Of a stretch of DNA of 64,000 nucleotides, positions 1 through 43,100 are shown piece by piece (positions within the stretch are counted from its first letter, which is position 1; each line of letters begins with the position of its first letter). Origin of the DNA: Mesostigma viride (taxonomy: Eukaryota; Streptophyta; Mesostigmatophyceae; Mesostigmatales; Mesostigmataceae); assembly GCA_009746045.1 (NCBI GenBank), contig RPFO01000123.1, forward strand, positions 142,501 through 206,500, given 5' to 3'. The position numbers were made by a program, and so were the translations under genes. The notes below the pieces were generated by a model. It was not told the DNA's origin. It made no database searches and saw only the letters and a program-made list of their open reading frames with translations.

Positions 1-295
1 CTCAGGAGACAGACAAGTGCCATGGATCCTGACTTTATGTAGAGCTGTGGATTCCTCTCCACGCTACACCCGCCATTCCATAATATAGCGCTCGCCCCCT
101 TGACACTTCAGGTTTCTTGCTTGCAAGGAAATGCCCTTATCTTCTCCGAAATGCCCTTTTCCCCCTTTTTCCCCCTTCCCCCCCCCCCCCCCCTGTTCCC
201 TTTTTTCCCCCCTTTTCTTCCCTCCTGAACCTCACAACGCCTACACCCACCTGCGACTGTACCCACCCGCGCTGAATTCCTCGCGTTCCTCCCAG

Positions 296-31658
<31,363 letters not shown>

Positions 31659-32128
31659 AATGCATTCCCTCGTATGCCAGCCAACATTGCATCCATGCCA
31701 TGATGCAGTCAAGTCCCATCGCCCCCGATGGATGATGTCCGTACCCCCCTCACCAGGTAGGTCGGTCAAGTACCAAGGACAGTGGGCATCCCTTTTGACG
31801 GTTAAAATAGGTCATGTGCTTGATGTTTTACCGTCCCGGCAAACACACCCTTTACCAGGTAGCTTATATATGAGCATGCATGGGCACTGATGCTGTGACC
31901 TGGGCAATTAATTATAAAACACGTGCTCCCGTTGGGGAGTCACGGAGCACCGAAGTGCTTTTAATCCCTGTGTGTACACAACAGGAGAAAGGGCAGAGTT
32001 CCACATTAATTGCTTAACTTGATTGATATTTCCAGACAATATTCATACAACAAGAAAGACCGGCCAATGTCCAGTCATTGGCACATCCAATGACTAGGCT
32101 TGTGCTTGTTTTGGAGGCATGAACCATC
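31659..32128. other. Intergenic, downstream of cyclase
   Basis: It follows the cyclase stop codon. Apart from the short family-2 retrotransposon end at 31912-31998, nothing is recognised. No clear polyadenylation signal stands out. Confidence 0.5.
31912..31998 (-). mobile_element. Family-2 retrotransposon 3' end fragment
   Basis: It contains the CTCCC-CAAC-GGGAG hairpin (seen here as its complement) followed by the conserved block CACCGAAGTGCTTTTAATCC and AGGAGAAAGGGCAGAG. The same block closes copies at 35074-35947 and 53673-55120. TTAA-type sequence adjoins it. Confidence 0.65.
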
Positions 32129-32985
32129 ATGAAGTTATTTTCCACCTTCGACGTCAACAGACCTGGCTATTTCGACAGGCCACACATCCGGATACTGGAG
32201 CTCCTGTCTTATGGGTCGTATGCCTCCCTTCTTGACCTGTGCCAGCGCCTCCAACGCCACAAATGCTTCCCGCCCAGTCTGACGGCCAGTTTCAGCTCCG
32301 CTCAGCTGACCACGTCTGGCTGGTCGCCACCGCGCCTTCAGCTTGCCACCCTCTTTTCCATCCTTCAACGCTGTTCCGCAGACCTCTGGCAACCCGTCCC
32401 CTTGACCGAATTTGCCCTCCTCCGCCTCCTCTCACAGCATGTGACGCCCCTTGCTTGCGAAATGCAAGCTTTGGGTCGTAAGATGGCTGCTGAGCTCCCC
32501 ACCATCCCCGCCCACCGCCACCGCCACCGCCACCGCCACCCTCCTCGCCTCCCCCCCCCCCCCCCTCCGACTCCATCACCGCCCAGCTCCGCGACATTGA
32601 CCAGCGCCTTAAGGACAATGCAATCGCCATCGAGGTCTTGCAAAACACCGCAGGCCTCACCGCCCAGGCGGTGAAGGACATTGCCGCCAAGCCAGCCCCG
32701 GCTGGCCTGGCCGGCGATGCTCCTCCCATCCCAACGTACCTCAGTGCATGGGCGGACATGCTTAAGCAGCACGCCACCTCCACCACCTCCGCCGTCGCAG
32801 AACAGCTCCAGCAGCAGACGCCCGACCTCCGCGAGGAGGCCGAGCTCGCCAAGCGCAGCCTCAACGTCATTGTCAAGAACTTCGACATGGAGGCAGGTGA
32901 GAATTCCGAGAAGCTTACGCGTGCGTTTGAGAGAGAAATCCTTGGTCGCATGGGCCTTAGCCACGATCCACGAGCCACGAGGTAG
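32129..32985 (+). pseudogene. Retrotransposon ORF1-like pseudogene, copy A
   Basis: Two frames carry pieces of one protein. The first runs to HVTPLACEMQ and a (CCGCCA)n tract at about 32510-32570. The second runs from QNTAGLTAQAVKDI to EREILGRMGL. The second part matches copy B (33893-34200) closely. Heptad-like Leu/Ala-rich sequence suggests the coiled coil of an L1-type ORF1 protein. The RRM-like part is missing, so it is 3' truncated as well as frameshifted. Confidence 0.6.
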
Positions 32986-33144
32986 CCATGGCTGACGGAG
33001 CTCAGAACTTTTGCGTCTGAGCCCCAAATCCCGTCAGATCACTTGCAACCGATGCATCTTTTCTAGGCGCATCTGCTACTACCAACGGTTACAGCTGTAA
33101 CGCAGTATTGTGACCAGCCTGCAGCTATTACGCGAACTGCTATT

Positions 33145-34574
33145 ATGACGAGCAAACGCTCCTCTACGCAACGCAGCCTGACGAATGCGTTAAGCAATGA
33201 AAATACGTCTGCAGCTCCGGCTGCAGCTTCGCCCTCAGGTCCGGAAGGTAGCGGTGACACTAGTCGCGCACTGGTGGTTGCCCAGCGCCCCCCAACCGGG
33301 CTTGCCTCGCCATCTGCATCGCCTGAACCTAAGCGCAGTCGCCCTAGCTGCCGAGCCGCACTGGGACGAGATCGCCTTTGACATCAACGCACCTGGCTTC
33401 TGGACTCGAACCCCGGGAGCCTTTATGGAAGACCTGTTTTTCGGCACGCACGCCTCGCTTGTAGCCCTGTGCTTGCACCTCACCTCCCACAACCGCAGCC
33501 GCTGGCCCAACGGCCTACCTTCCACCCCCGATGACATTGATATCATTCCGCGCATGAACCGCCCCCGGCTCCATGCAGCGCTACGCCCTCTGCTCCCTCC
33601 TCGGGCGTTCCGACGCCGAGATCTGGGCCCCCCCTCCAACCGTCGCAACCGAAGCCATCGTCTGCACCCTCCTTAAGGAAGCTTTCGAGCAGCACGTGAC
33701 CCCTCTTGCCGCAGATGTGGCGGCAATTGGCGGCACGCTGGCTGCTGAGCTTCCCACCATCCCCACCGCCACCGCCACCCTCCTCGCCTCCACCCCCCCC
33801 ACCCCCCTCTCCGCCTCCACCGACTCCATCACCGCCTGGAGCTCCGCGACATCGACCAGCGCCTCAAGGATAATGCAATCGCTATCGAGGTCTTGCAGAA
33901 CACAGCAGGCCTCACCGCCCAGGCAGTGAAGGACATTGCCGCCAAGCCAGCCCCGGCTGGCCTGGCCGGCGATGCTCCTCCCATCACGACCTGGGCGGAC
34001 ATGCTTAAGCAACATACCACCTCCACCACCTCCGCCGTCGCAGCCCATGGCCAGCTCCAGCGGCAGACGCTTGACCTCCGCGAGGAGGCCGAGCTCGCCA
34101 AGCGCAGCCTCAACGCCATACTCAAGAACTTCGACATGGAAGCAGGTGAGAATTCCGAGAAGCTTGCACGTGCGTTTGAGAGCAAAATCCTTGCACGCAT
34201 GGGCCTTCTTGGTGAGATCAAGCTGACCGCCCACCGCCTCCCCCGCGCGCGGGGTAAGGCAGGGGCGCCTCCGCTTCTTCTCATCTTTGATAGCCCGGCC
34301 AGCGGACAAGATTTCGTTTCTCAGACGCTGCAAGCGGCTCGAGAATACTCCCTTCACCGTGGACGACGACTTGACCCTGGCACAGCAACAACGGCGACGG
34401 GAGCTATGGCCGACCTACCTCCAGCTCCGGCAGACCAAGGCGGGCCAGCCGGTGTACTGGAAGGGGGCGCGGCCATCTACGTTGGCCACAAGCCCTGGCC
34501 AGCGACCCCCTCGACCACCGCGGCCCCAGCAACTCCAGCGGCCTATAGGGGAATACAGCAGTAGTGTAGAATAG
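33145..34574 (+). pseudogene. Retrotransposon ORF1-like pseudogene, copy B
   Basis: At least four frames must be joined: an N-terminal Ser/Pro-rich piece; FDINAPGFW to PRLHAALRP; a coiled-coil piece (QNTAGLTAQ to SEKLARAFES); then an RRM-like segment with HRLPRARGKAGAPPLLLIF, VDDDLTLAQQQRRRELWP and QPVYWKG. That order of coiled coil, RRM-like and C-terminal domain is that of LINE ORF1 proteins. It is homologous to the ORF1 fragments at 35488 and 53714 but a different family. Several frameshifts make it non-functional. Confidence 0.7.
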
Positions 34575-35002
34575 TTAGACAGTGGCCTTGTACATGCCCG
34601 CCTACTACGGCAGGCACTATACCAGCTTAGGCCTAGCCTTTTTAGTCATGTACATGTGTGCCTATGATGAGCCACCCTCCAGATGATGCCTATGAGCTTT
34701 ATTTAACAATGCAGTGCCCATGCAGGGAGTAACTCTCTGCTGAGACGCCATGCCCTAGCTTTTTGTATAGCTATGCTGATCTTCCCCCCCGGCCCATGAC
34801 AGGCTCCTCCTTCGCTGGGCATAGCTTGAAGATCATGGGGATGCAAGTGCCCTGGTGCACCTAGAGCAAGGGTCCTTCAATTACATCCCCACCCTTGCAG
34901 GAAGTAGCTTAGGATGTATGATAGGCCATATGCCCCCCTCTTAGGGGCTATGTGCTACATATACTCCCAACGGAGTTATGTTACAATTCAATTCAATTCA
35001 AT
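33145..35002 (+). mobile_element. Family-1 LINE-like element (degenerate ORF1 plus 3' UTR)
   Basis: After the ORF1 pseudogene, the 3' UTR runs through CCATGCAGGGAGTAACTCTC and GGGCTATGTGCTACATATAC to the terminal hairpin ACTCC-CAAC-GGAGT and a short (ATTCA)n tail ending near 35002. The same 3' end recurs at 37943-38289 and 38530-38946 and in inverted fragments. No reverse transcriptase remains here. Confidence 0.65.
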
Positions 35003-35073
35003 AGCCCAGAGAAGGGGCATATGGCCTATCATACATTCTAAGCTACTTCCTGCAAGGGTGGGAATGTAAACAA

Positions 35074-35947
35074 TTAATTAATTAATTAATTAAACTCGTG
35101 CTCCCGTTGGGGAGTCACGGAGCACCGAAGTGCTTTTAATCCCTGTGTGTGCACTACAGGAGAAAGGGCAGAGACCCCCAGTCTCCTTCATGCCAAAGGC
35201 ATGCCACAGCTGCAATCGGGCGCGGCTAGCTAAAAGGACAGGCTAACGATCCGGCAAACTGTGGGTGCAATAAGACCCATGTGAGCATATCATAGCAAGG
35301 AGCGTGGGCAAGTAATCTGAACATAGCCAGGGCGTAGCATGGCTGTACTAGGACTAGGCTATGGCTGGTTGTGTACCGTGCGTTGGCGGCACGTGACTAG
35401 GTGTGTTGGCACAGCTAGGCAACATTCTAGGCATGGCTGCCTTAGCGGCAGTGACGCCAATGGTTACAAGCTAGGGCTATTGCTATTCTAGCCCGCTGGG
35501 GGCGTCCACATCTTGTGGTTGATCATCAGGTCCCCGCCCCTCCAGTACACCTTGGGCTTCTGGGGGTCCTGCTTATGGCGGAGGTATTCCGGCCACAGGT
35601 CGCGTCGCTGCTGTTGCTGAGCGGGGGTGAGGTCGTCATCCAGCGTCCAGGTGAGGTCGTGCAACCGCTTGCGACGAGAGAGGAACCGCTGCTTATCCTC
35701 AGGGGAGGAGAAGGTGAGTAGGACTGGTGGGGGAGCCGCCTTGTCCCGTGAGTGGGGAAGGCGGTGGCACCCACGCAGTTCTACCTCACCTACCAGGCCC
35801 ATGAGGGTAAGAAGCTGGTTCTTGAGCTCGTCAGCAAGAGAGGTTGACGTCTCACCTGGCTTCTGGGGGAAGCGACGTAGCACCACTCGGCACTCGCGGC
35901 GAGCGCGATCGGTGACCTCCCGTTGCTGGGCCTGGCGGTGGTCCTCC
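35074..35947 (-). mobile_element. Family-2 LINE-like element copy C, 5' truncated, with TSD
   Basis: An 11-bp target-site duplication AATGTAAACAA flanks it (35063-35073 and 35948-35958). Read on the minus strand, it starts inside ORF1 at GGAGGACCACCGCCAGGCCC and continues through the 3' UTR. It ends with the CTCCC-CAAC-GGGAG hairpin and a (TTAA)n tail. Variable 5' truncation, a simple tail and a TSD are hallmarks of target-primed reverse transcription. Confidence 0.85.
35488..35947 (-). pseudogene. ORF1 C-terminal fragment of copy C
   Basis: The frame is open from the truncation point to the TAG at 35488. It encodes an RRM-like region (HRLPHSRDKAAPPPVLLTF, SPEDKQRFLSRRKRL) and a C-terminal domain (DDDLTPAQQQQRRDLWPEYL, KVYWRGGDLMINHKMW). 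This resembles the RRM/CTD of L1-type ORF1 RNA chaperones. The coiled coil is lost by 5' truncation. The frame happens to read into flanking DNA to 36132. Confidence 0.7.
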
Positions 35948-35958
35948 AATGTAAACAA

Positions 35959-37942
35959 CACTTGCTCTAGGTGCCCTACAATCTCTAGGTGCCCTACAAT
36001 GGGACCTCCCATGGATGATGCATTAAGGGGACGGTCCCGGCGCGAATATTTTGGCGCCGAAAAATTCGCGGTACCCGTCCGTACCGTGAAAAAGTGGTGC
36101 ACGGGGCGCGCACCCCTACCGGAGCTGGCCATGGCGACGTGCTTTCAGGCAGAGTAGAAAAAGATAGCTCGCGGAATGCAGAGAAACTGAGCGAATCTTA
36201 AAGACGATGAGTAAATGATACTACTTCGTAGCGGAGTTCGCGTTTTTTGCAGTGTCGATGATTTTATTGATGACCATCGCCACGGGGGTCCAATCTGATG
36301 TTTTCGTCGAGAGGAATAAATTAGAATGCACGCTGGCGGCGGTGATTGTCAGGTTTTATGGGCTTTACCTAGCGTCAAGGATGCGTTTAAATCGTTATTG
36401 GTAAAGCTTTAAAAAATTTGCTGGGTTTCGGCAAGATTTCCGTCATGATCGGTAAGACACTCTCCAGGCTCGCGGGATGCGCGTCTTATTATTCCATGGA
36501 AGGTTGTTCTTTCTTGCGCCGCTGGGCGAAGGACAATTCCGGTAATGGTACGATCGTGTGATCAACGTGACCCTATGAATGTTTCGCTTCCTTTATGGGT
36601 TATCAACGCAAGTTTTCGGCTTCTTTCCGTGCAGTTAGCGCCAGGTATAATGCCATTCCGTGCTGCGCATCGCCAGATTCCTGGCACCTTTCAGTGGTTT
36701 TTATGTACGTTGCATGGCTGGGATGTGTCAAAGCGTGACCGTGGCATATCGTCAAGTTGTCAGGGATTTGCTGAGTGGTTTCTTGGAAGGAGATTGCTAA
36801 CAGCACTCAGTTTTGTGTGAATATTGACGCGGCCTTTCTTAGCAGAGGCTTCATTGTGGTTAGAGGCTCACAAGCTTGAGTTTGTTTCTTGGCAAACAAT
36901 TGCGCTGGAAAGAAAGGTGGCAGTGGTTTTTCTGAGGGGCATACTGCATGGGTGGAACTGCACGTAGGTAGGGGTTATCGTTGTCTTGTTGGCCTTTCTC
37001 CCACTAAAATGGGAGAGCCCTAATTCATATGCTAGCAAGGCAAGGTAACCATGGTAAGAAGCCTTGGCAAGCAGCATGTATGATAATTCTGCTTTCTCTG
37101 TGGACTGTCTGTTGTTACCCTTGTTGGGCAATTAGTGGATATGGCTTTCTAGGGTGTGTTTGAGCTTGGTTTTGGGATGATGCCCACACCATAAACCTGG
37201 AATATGCTTTAGAAGTGTTGGCTAGGCATGTTGAGCTACCTGCCTCATTGTTGTGCACACACGCAACAGGTTGCCCGTGTCGAGGTAAGGCAAGGGCACA
37301 TGACGTGCCCAGCCACCTCCTTGTACATTGTGGTCGAATTGGGCATGCATGGTCAGGAGCCTTTTGGATGGCATAGGAAGTGTTAGTGTGCCTTAATACT
37401 CACTAATGCCTTCCTTAGCGTCTGCACAGGTGGCCAACTGCCAAAATTAATAACTGCTACAGCTGAGCTCAGAATGCCACCAAACTTTGACAGTGCCTTC
37501 TATGGTCATGACAGAATTTGACTTGTGCTTTTCAGGCCTAATTGATGTGTTATGAGTGTGTATGGGGACGCCCCGCCTAAAAAAGCGTATTTTTGGCCCA
37601 AAAATTAATAACTCAAAGGGATGTGCTGATTTTGTTGATCCAATTAGGTAGAAACGATGTCCCATGACATTTTTATATGGGTTGTGCTTTTTTCATGCAA
37701 CTGGTTCTCCCACTGTTCTGGGCAAGATGTGCCCCGGACAGCGTTTTTTTCTATTTTTAGCTCATAGCCGGTGTATGGCTGGGGGTAGTACCCCCAACAA
37801 GTGGTGGTATGCATGCCCAAACATCATGTTTATGGTCCCCAAACATCATTCAGTGGTTGTCAGTTGCAATTGTGTAGTTATTAGGGGGGGTAAGTTTTGA
37901 TATATTTCTATGGGACCCTCACTCCCCTTAATTAAGAATTTA
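35959..37942. other. Intergenic, nothing recognised
   Basis: Apart from the end of the split family-1 fragment near 36000, I see no gene, RNA or clear repeat. The base composition is more AT-rich than around the exons. Short ORFs show no recognisable protein features. Confidence 0.5.
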
Positions 37943-38289
37943 GCCAGGCGATGCCTATGCAGGGAGTTACTCTCTGCTGAGATGCCATGTGTACACCAGC
38001 TATAGTCTAGCCACATGATACCCTCCACCCCATATGTCATGCAGGCCTTCTAGGCCCTCTCCTCAAGCCCCACCTGCCCGTGCCTGTCGGTGCTTGCGGT
38101 TAAGGAGGCATGAACCATCATGGCGGTGCAGGTGCACCTTGTGCACCCAGACTCCCAGAGCAGGTGACAGTTGTACATCCTCCACCTGCAGGTTGTAGCC
38201 CTGATTGTATTACAAACCCATAGATGCCCCTTTCTCAGGGCTATGTGTTACATATGCTCCCAACGGAGCTATGATGTTAATTAATTAGT
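37943..38289 (+). mobile_element. Family-1 3' end copy
   Basis: It shares ATGCAGGGAGTTACTCTCTG and CTCAGGGCTATGTGTTACAT with copy B. It ends with GCTCC-CAAC-GGAGC, a compensated version of the terminal hairpin, then TTAATTAATTAG. Confidence 0.65.
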
Positions 38290-38350
38290 ACGTAGCCAAT
38301 GTAGATATATTAGACCGGTAGGAATGTGTGCACCCATCCATCCATCCATC

Positions 38351-38445
38351 GGGGTTAATGCTCCGTGACTCCCCAACGGGAGCACGAGTCTAATTAATTA
38401 ATTAATTAATTAATTAATTAATTAATTAATTAATTAATTAATTAG
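38351..38445 (+). mobile_element. Minimal family-2 3' end with long (TTAA)n tail
   Basis: Only the terminal hairpin region (CTCCC-CAAC-GGGAG, GCACGAGT) is present, followed by about 55 bp of TTAA repeats. It is an extreme 5' truncation. Confidence 0.6.
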
Positions 38446-38529
38446 GTGCCCTAGGCGGGGCACCTGCACCACCGCACCCCGAGAGTCTCGGGCAACTCAC
38501 TACATATGTAGTGCCCAGCTAATGAGGGG

Positions 38530-38946
38530 AGCCCGTCATAGGTGGGGAAGATCATCATAGCTATACAAAAGCCTAGCCTTTTTAGTCATGTACATGTGTG
38601 CCTATGATGAGCCACACTCCAGACGATGCCTAGCCTTATTTAGTAATGTTGTGCCCATGCAGGGAGTCACTCTCTGCTGAGAAGCCATGCCATAGCTCCT
38701 GTATAGCCACGATGATCTTCCCCCACATGCCACGCTCCCCCTTAACTGGGCATAGCGCGATACATCATGAGGGTGCAGGTGCCTTGGTGCACCTAGAGCA
38801 GGGGTAGCTTACATTCCCACCCTTGCATGAAGTAGCCTAGAATGTATTAAAAGCCATATGCCCCTTCTCAGGGCTATGTGCTACATCTACTCCCAACGGA
38901 GTGATGTTGATAATTAATTAATTAATTAATTAATTAATTAATTAAT
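38530..38946 (+). mobile_element. Family-1 3' end copy
   Basis: It runs parallel to 34630-34985: TTTTTAGTCATGTACATGTG, CATGCAGGGAGTCACTCTCT, CAGGGCTATGTGCTACATC. It ends ACTCC-CAAC-GGAGT and about 45 bp of AATT repeats. Confidence 0.65.
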
Positions 38947-39002
38947 ACAAAAGCTACGGAGCGTGGCTTCTCAGCAGAGAGCAGCTCTCTGCATGGGCAC
39001 AG
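38947..39002 (-). mobile_element. Short inverted family-1 fragment
   Basis: GCTTCTCAGCAGAGAG and CTCTCTGCATGGGCAC are the reverse of the family-1 block CATGCAGGGAGT...CTCTGCTGAG. Confidence 0.5.
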
Positions 39003-39022
39003 TCGGTTGGGCTTAAGTTGGG

Positions 39023-39080
39023 TTCACGCCTTAAGTTGGGTTGACCCCAAGAAACCCTCGAACCCAACTTAAGGCGTGAA
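39023..39080. repeat. Perfect 20-bp inverted repeat with 18-bp loop
   Basis: The left arm TTCACGCCTTAAGTTGGGTT at 39023-39042 is exactly reversed at 39061-39080. An extra partial copy (CTTAAGTTGGGTTC) lies just upstream. Its function is unknown. Confidence 0.85.
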
Positions 39081-39082
39081 TG

Positions 39083-40114
39083 CCTGTAGTCATTCAGGCA
39101 AACGCGAAAAATTGCCGCGATTTTGTCGATCGGCACAAACCAGTGCTTATTCTGGTCACTATACATTCCAGCAGGCGCGGCTCGGGACATTGCAGATCTG
39201 AACCTGAACCTAAACCTGGTGGTATCTTTTTAGTGGTTGAAATGGTGTTAAAAATGGACCAGTCGGCGCGAAGAGACTGAATTCTGGTATCTACACATAT
39301 TTTTTTTCGGTTTTCGGGGAAATGGGGATATTTTTTATTAGCCAATTATGGACCAAAGAGGTGAGAGGGGAAATGAGTATCTACACATATTCGTTTGTTT
39401 CTGAATTCGGGTATTCGTAGTATTAACCAACGATGTTACAATACATGCGAGACAATCTCTGCGGATTCGGTGTTGTCGTGGTATTATCCGGCCCTTGGCC
39501 GATATAATATCTCTGTCGGGCGATGACCGAGTGAGATCCAACTGAACTGAACTGAACGTGGAGTTAAAAGGGAACAACCAGAAGGACGAAATTCCCGCGG
39601 TGATTCATCAATTTTCCGCGCAAGGAAAAGTTCGCTTCTTATCCTACCGTACCTGGCCGGTGCACGAGTGCACGGTGCAACCTGGGCCGTGGCTGGAAGC
39701 CGCTGACATGGAATGGGTGAGAGCCGACACTTTCTGACACACGTGGCAACAATTAACTGGACCTTCAAAGGATGCTGACCCAGTTATATGCTGCTGGATG
39801 CCATGCATGCCGTCTCTAAAGATCTCAAGAGGATCCGGACAGTCTGTAGCATTCCGATCTGTTGACAAATGGTACCATGTTTGGCACAGCAGCTCAGGTG
39901 TGACCTGTTCAGATTCCCCCCTTAGATCCAGCTTTTTGAACATCGCGACATTGCTTGTCGTTCGACTCATCGACTGCTGTACTCGGCCATTATTACCAAC
40001 CAGGTTAGTGGGTAAGTTTTCTGCGCAATGCGTGACGATGAAGCTAATAAACGCACCATGGCGAAAAATTGGACCAATGCTTTGTAGGATAACTGATAAT
40101 AATGTGACGCGTCC
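39083..40114. other. Region upstream of the phosphodiesterase gene
   Basis: I recognise no gene, repeat or core promoter element. An in-frame TAA at 40100-40102, fifteen bases before ATG 40115, limits the start of the downstream gene. Confidence 0.5.
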
Positions 40115-43100
40115 ATGAAATCATTGAACGGGAACCCAGGATGCCTGGGATCTCCCTATGGCGTTCCGCCATTAAAGCCGGCCGTGGCCAAGTTTACCTC
40201 CAGTTATAGTATGGTAAATAGACCTGACAAAAACCGTCGCAAATGGCTCGCTGTTCTTCTCCTGGCAAAAACACGCCTAGCGATGGTCGCAATGCTGGCT
40301 CTTATAATAGGACTCTCCAGCTTCGCAACGTACCGGGTTAGCACGCATGCATCTGCTAAAGAGATTGACGATATGTCGTCCATGGTCAGAATTTCTGTCA
40401 CTGGCCGTCAATTTGATAAGATCGAGTCCTTCTTTTTGAGCTTGGAGCAAACAGGAACTGCTATTTACAAACACCTGGATAAGGTCTTGGCGACCAGTTC
40501 GACACTCGTGACACCGGAAGCCCTAACCTCCATCATCGCCCCGATCGTCTGGACCATGTTCGCTTCTAGCCCAGAGGCCGTCCTCGTCTTATTTATGTCG
40601 CCCAACAGGCTGGCAGTGGGTTTTCGCAGAAATGGGCCTGAACAGTACGTCTTGGGCAGCAACACGTCGCAGATTTTAATTGAATCAACCAACCAGACGT
40701 ACGGGCACCTTTTTAGCGTCGACCCTTTGACCGGGGATCCCGTACCCGACGGGAAGGTGCTTTTGATCTGCAACGACCCAGCACCCAGCGTAGCCGCTCC
40801 CTGCCCAGAAAATGCATCGCCAGATGAGTTTCATCGCTCGGATGTCTCGAAAAGTACCGCCTTGTTCGCGGCAGGCCTGTCCGTTCCCCCGGGCTACTTC
40901 AAGTACGAGCTGATGCTAGGTGGGTCCCAAGCTCCTTGTCAGGCCAGGTTGCTTTGTTGTAGCCCTGTACATTTATGTTGGATGTGTAACAATGTGCACC
41001 CAGTGCGGCGACGTAATCATTCACTAAGAGTTTCCTCACTTGATGGCAAGGAAGGATGCCCTGCTGCCCCTCCTAGCGAGGCGTCAGCTTCATCGTAGAG
41101 TTTAAATCATAACTGTTTGTTATTGTTCCTTGCACTGCGCCATGATCTCTTTGGCGCTGCCAGCCATTCACCCTTATGGTTGGTGTCCGAACTACTTGCT
41201 TGCGTACGAGTGGCTGGATGGGTACCCCCCTGTTCATGGGCCGAACAGTCTACGTGTAATTTAAACTAATGATCCGTGCACTTGCCTGCAATTCTCCCAG
41301 GGCTTCCTGTGATGATAATGACCGTGATAGTAATGGCATGTTTGTGACGGGTGATGGCATGCTCGTGATGGGTGATGGCATGTTCGTGATGGGTGATGGC
41401 ATGTTCGTGATGGGTGATGGCATGTTCGTGATGGGTGATGGCATCATCACCATCATGTTCGTGGTATCAACATCTCGCCTGTTACCCTTTTAGCATGCCA
41501 TGTTATCGTCTCGCCGTGCACCCTCTAGCATGTTGTGGGACAGCCGGCCATACCATACGTGGCTGTGTGGGCAAGAGGCATGCCAGTTGTAGGTAGCTGC
41601 AAGTAGGAGGCGGGGCGCTTGTTGTTTCAAGCGCGTCCTTCAAACGCCTCACTGTATTGCTTCCTGGCCCAAGGTCCTGTCCGCCATGCACCCCAGTGGC
41701 TTTCTTATTCAAATGTGGAATCTAATTCTGTCCAACCAGTGACTGTTAATCATGCACCCCGGATTAATGCGGGTGGAAGCACCCATTCCTCTCACACCAT
41801 GTCTGGTTGCTTGGTGGCACTCCAACAGAGACCGTCTGCCACATGGTACCTCTTGTTTAGGGTGTTGTTGGCCGGTTTAAACAGTTGGGCGTTGTTGCCC
41901 GGCCTAGGGAATACAGGCACTGCCCCCGCAGTTGGGAACGTGCTACCCCCCCGCGGGCGCTCCCGCTAGTGGCGAAAGGACAGGTTGGTCACCCTGCCAT
42001 GCCCCCAGCCTGTGGCGGCTCCCGCTCGGTGCAGCACGCTGTCCACCCGTGAGAGTCTGGTTGTTCTTCTGCCACATGTAGACATCAGGCCGTGTCTAGT
42101 ATCCACCCCCCTCATTGCTGCAAATGCCTCGGTCGCGCGAACACCCTTCCCCCCACGTGTTGCCCCATGAGCTGCCTGACTGCCCCCACCCACCCCCACC
42201 ATTATCACACCCCGACTTACCCTGAACACATGTTTGCTTGCCCACTTCCACACCCCGCGTGCTTGGGAGCAGGCGCCAGTAACGAGCCCGTAATTGCCAT
42301 GGCAGGCCAGGTACGCAGCACCCAGGGTGACCTGCTGGGTGTCATTGCGACCATGTTTGTGACCGACGGCATCAACACTTTCCTGAGTGGGCTCGAGTCG
42401 GTGCAATCGCTTGGCGGCCACGCGTTCATTTTCGACCCCGTGACATTCTATCTGCTGGCGGCCTCTCACGGCAAGGTGGTGCACATAGAGGGCAACGGCA
42501 CGGGTGGGGGCGTGCAGGTGTCTCTGCTGAAGGCGACCGAGTCGGACGACCCGATGATTTGGGCCGCCGCGCACTTCCTCAATGAGTCCGTGGAGTACAC
42601 CGACCTGGAGGTGAGCAGGGGCGTGTCCGAATACACCGACGTACAGGTCGAAAGGGGGTGTACACCACCCATTCCACACGCCGGTGAAACAGGGGTAGGA
42701 AACAGGAGATAAGAGCAGGGGATAGAAACAGGGGTAGGAAACAGGAGATAAGGAACAGGGATAGAAACAGGGAGAGCAAATGGCACGCAGCTACCGGCCT
42801 GTTGGCTGTCTGCCATCACCTAAGGGCTGCCCGTCCCTCCCAACAAGCATGGGTCTTCTCCCGTGCTTGCACACAGCACACTGTCTGTCTTTGGCGCACC
42901 TCTAGCGAGAGTGGCGGTCCTTCCTGCCTTACGTTCTTTATTATTTTTTATATATATATAGTAGTATATATTTCTGCTTCCTAACGCTCCCTTGTGAACT
43001 TCCGTCCCCCCACTCCCCCACCGTACCTGTCCCTGGGCCCCGCTTGCCCCCCTCTGGTCACAGCATCCCGTCGACCTGGACCTCATCATCGAGGTGCATG

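Larger units (their letters stand above)
35003..36000 (-). mobile_element. Inverted family-1 fragment split by copy C
   Basis: Sequence 35003-35073 is the reverse of the family-1 3' UTR (GGCATATGGCCTATCATACA, GTAGCTTAG). It continues at 35959 with CACTTGCTCTAGGTGCC. The reconstructed order matches family-1 copies at 34862-34930 and 38795-38860, so the intervening DNA was inserted into this fragment. Confidence 0.6.

Noticed and set aside
131-295. ATG at 131 as the start of the cyclase
   Set aside because: The sequence 131-295 is a C/T-rich tract ending in CCCAG, typical of the end of an intron. A receptor ectodomain should begin further upstream.
34287-36157. Host genes encoding RNA-binding proteins
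   Set aside because: The RRM-like pieces belong to retrotransposon ORF1. The copies are truncated or frameshifted and end in element 3' UTRs with tails and TSDs.
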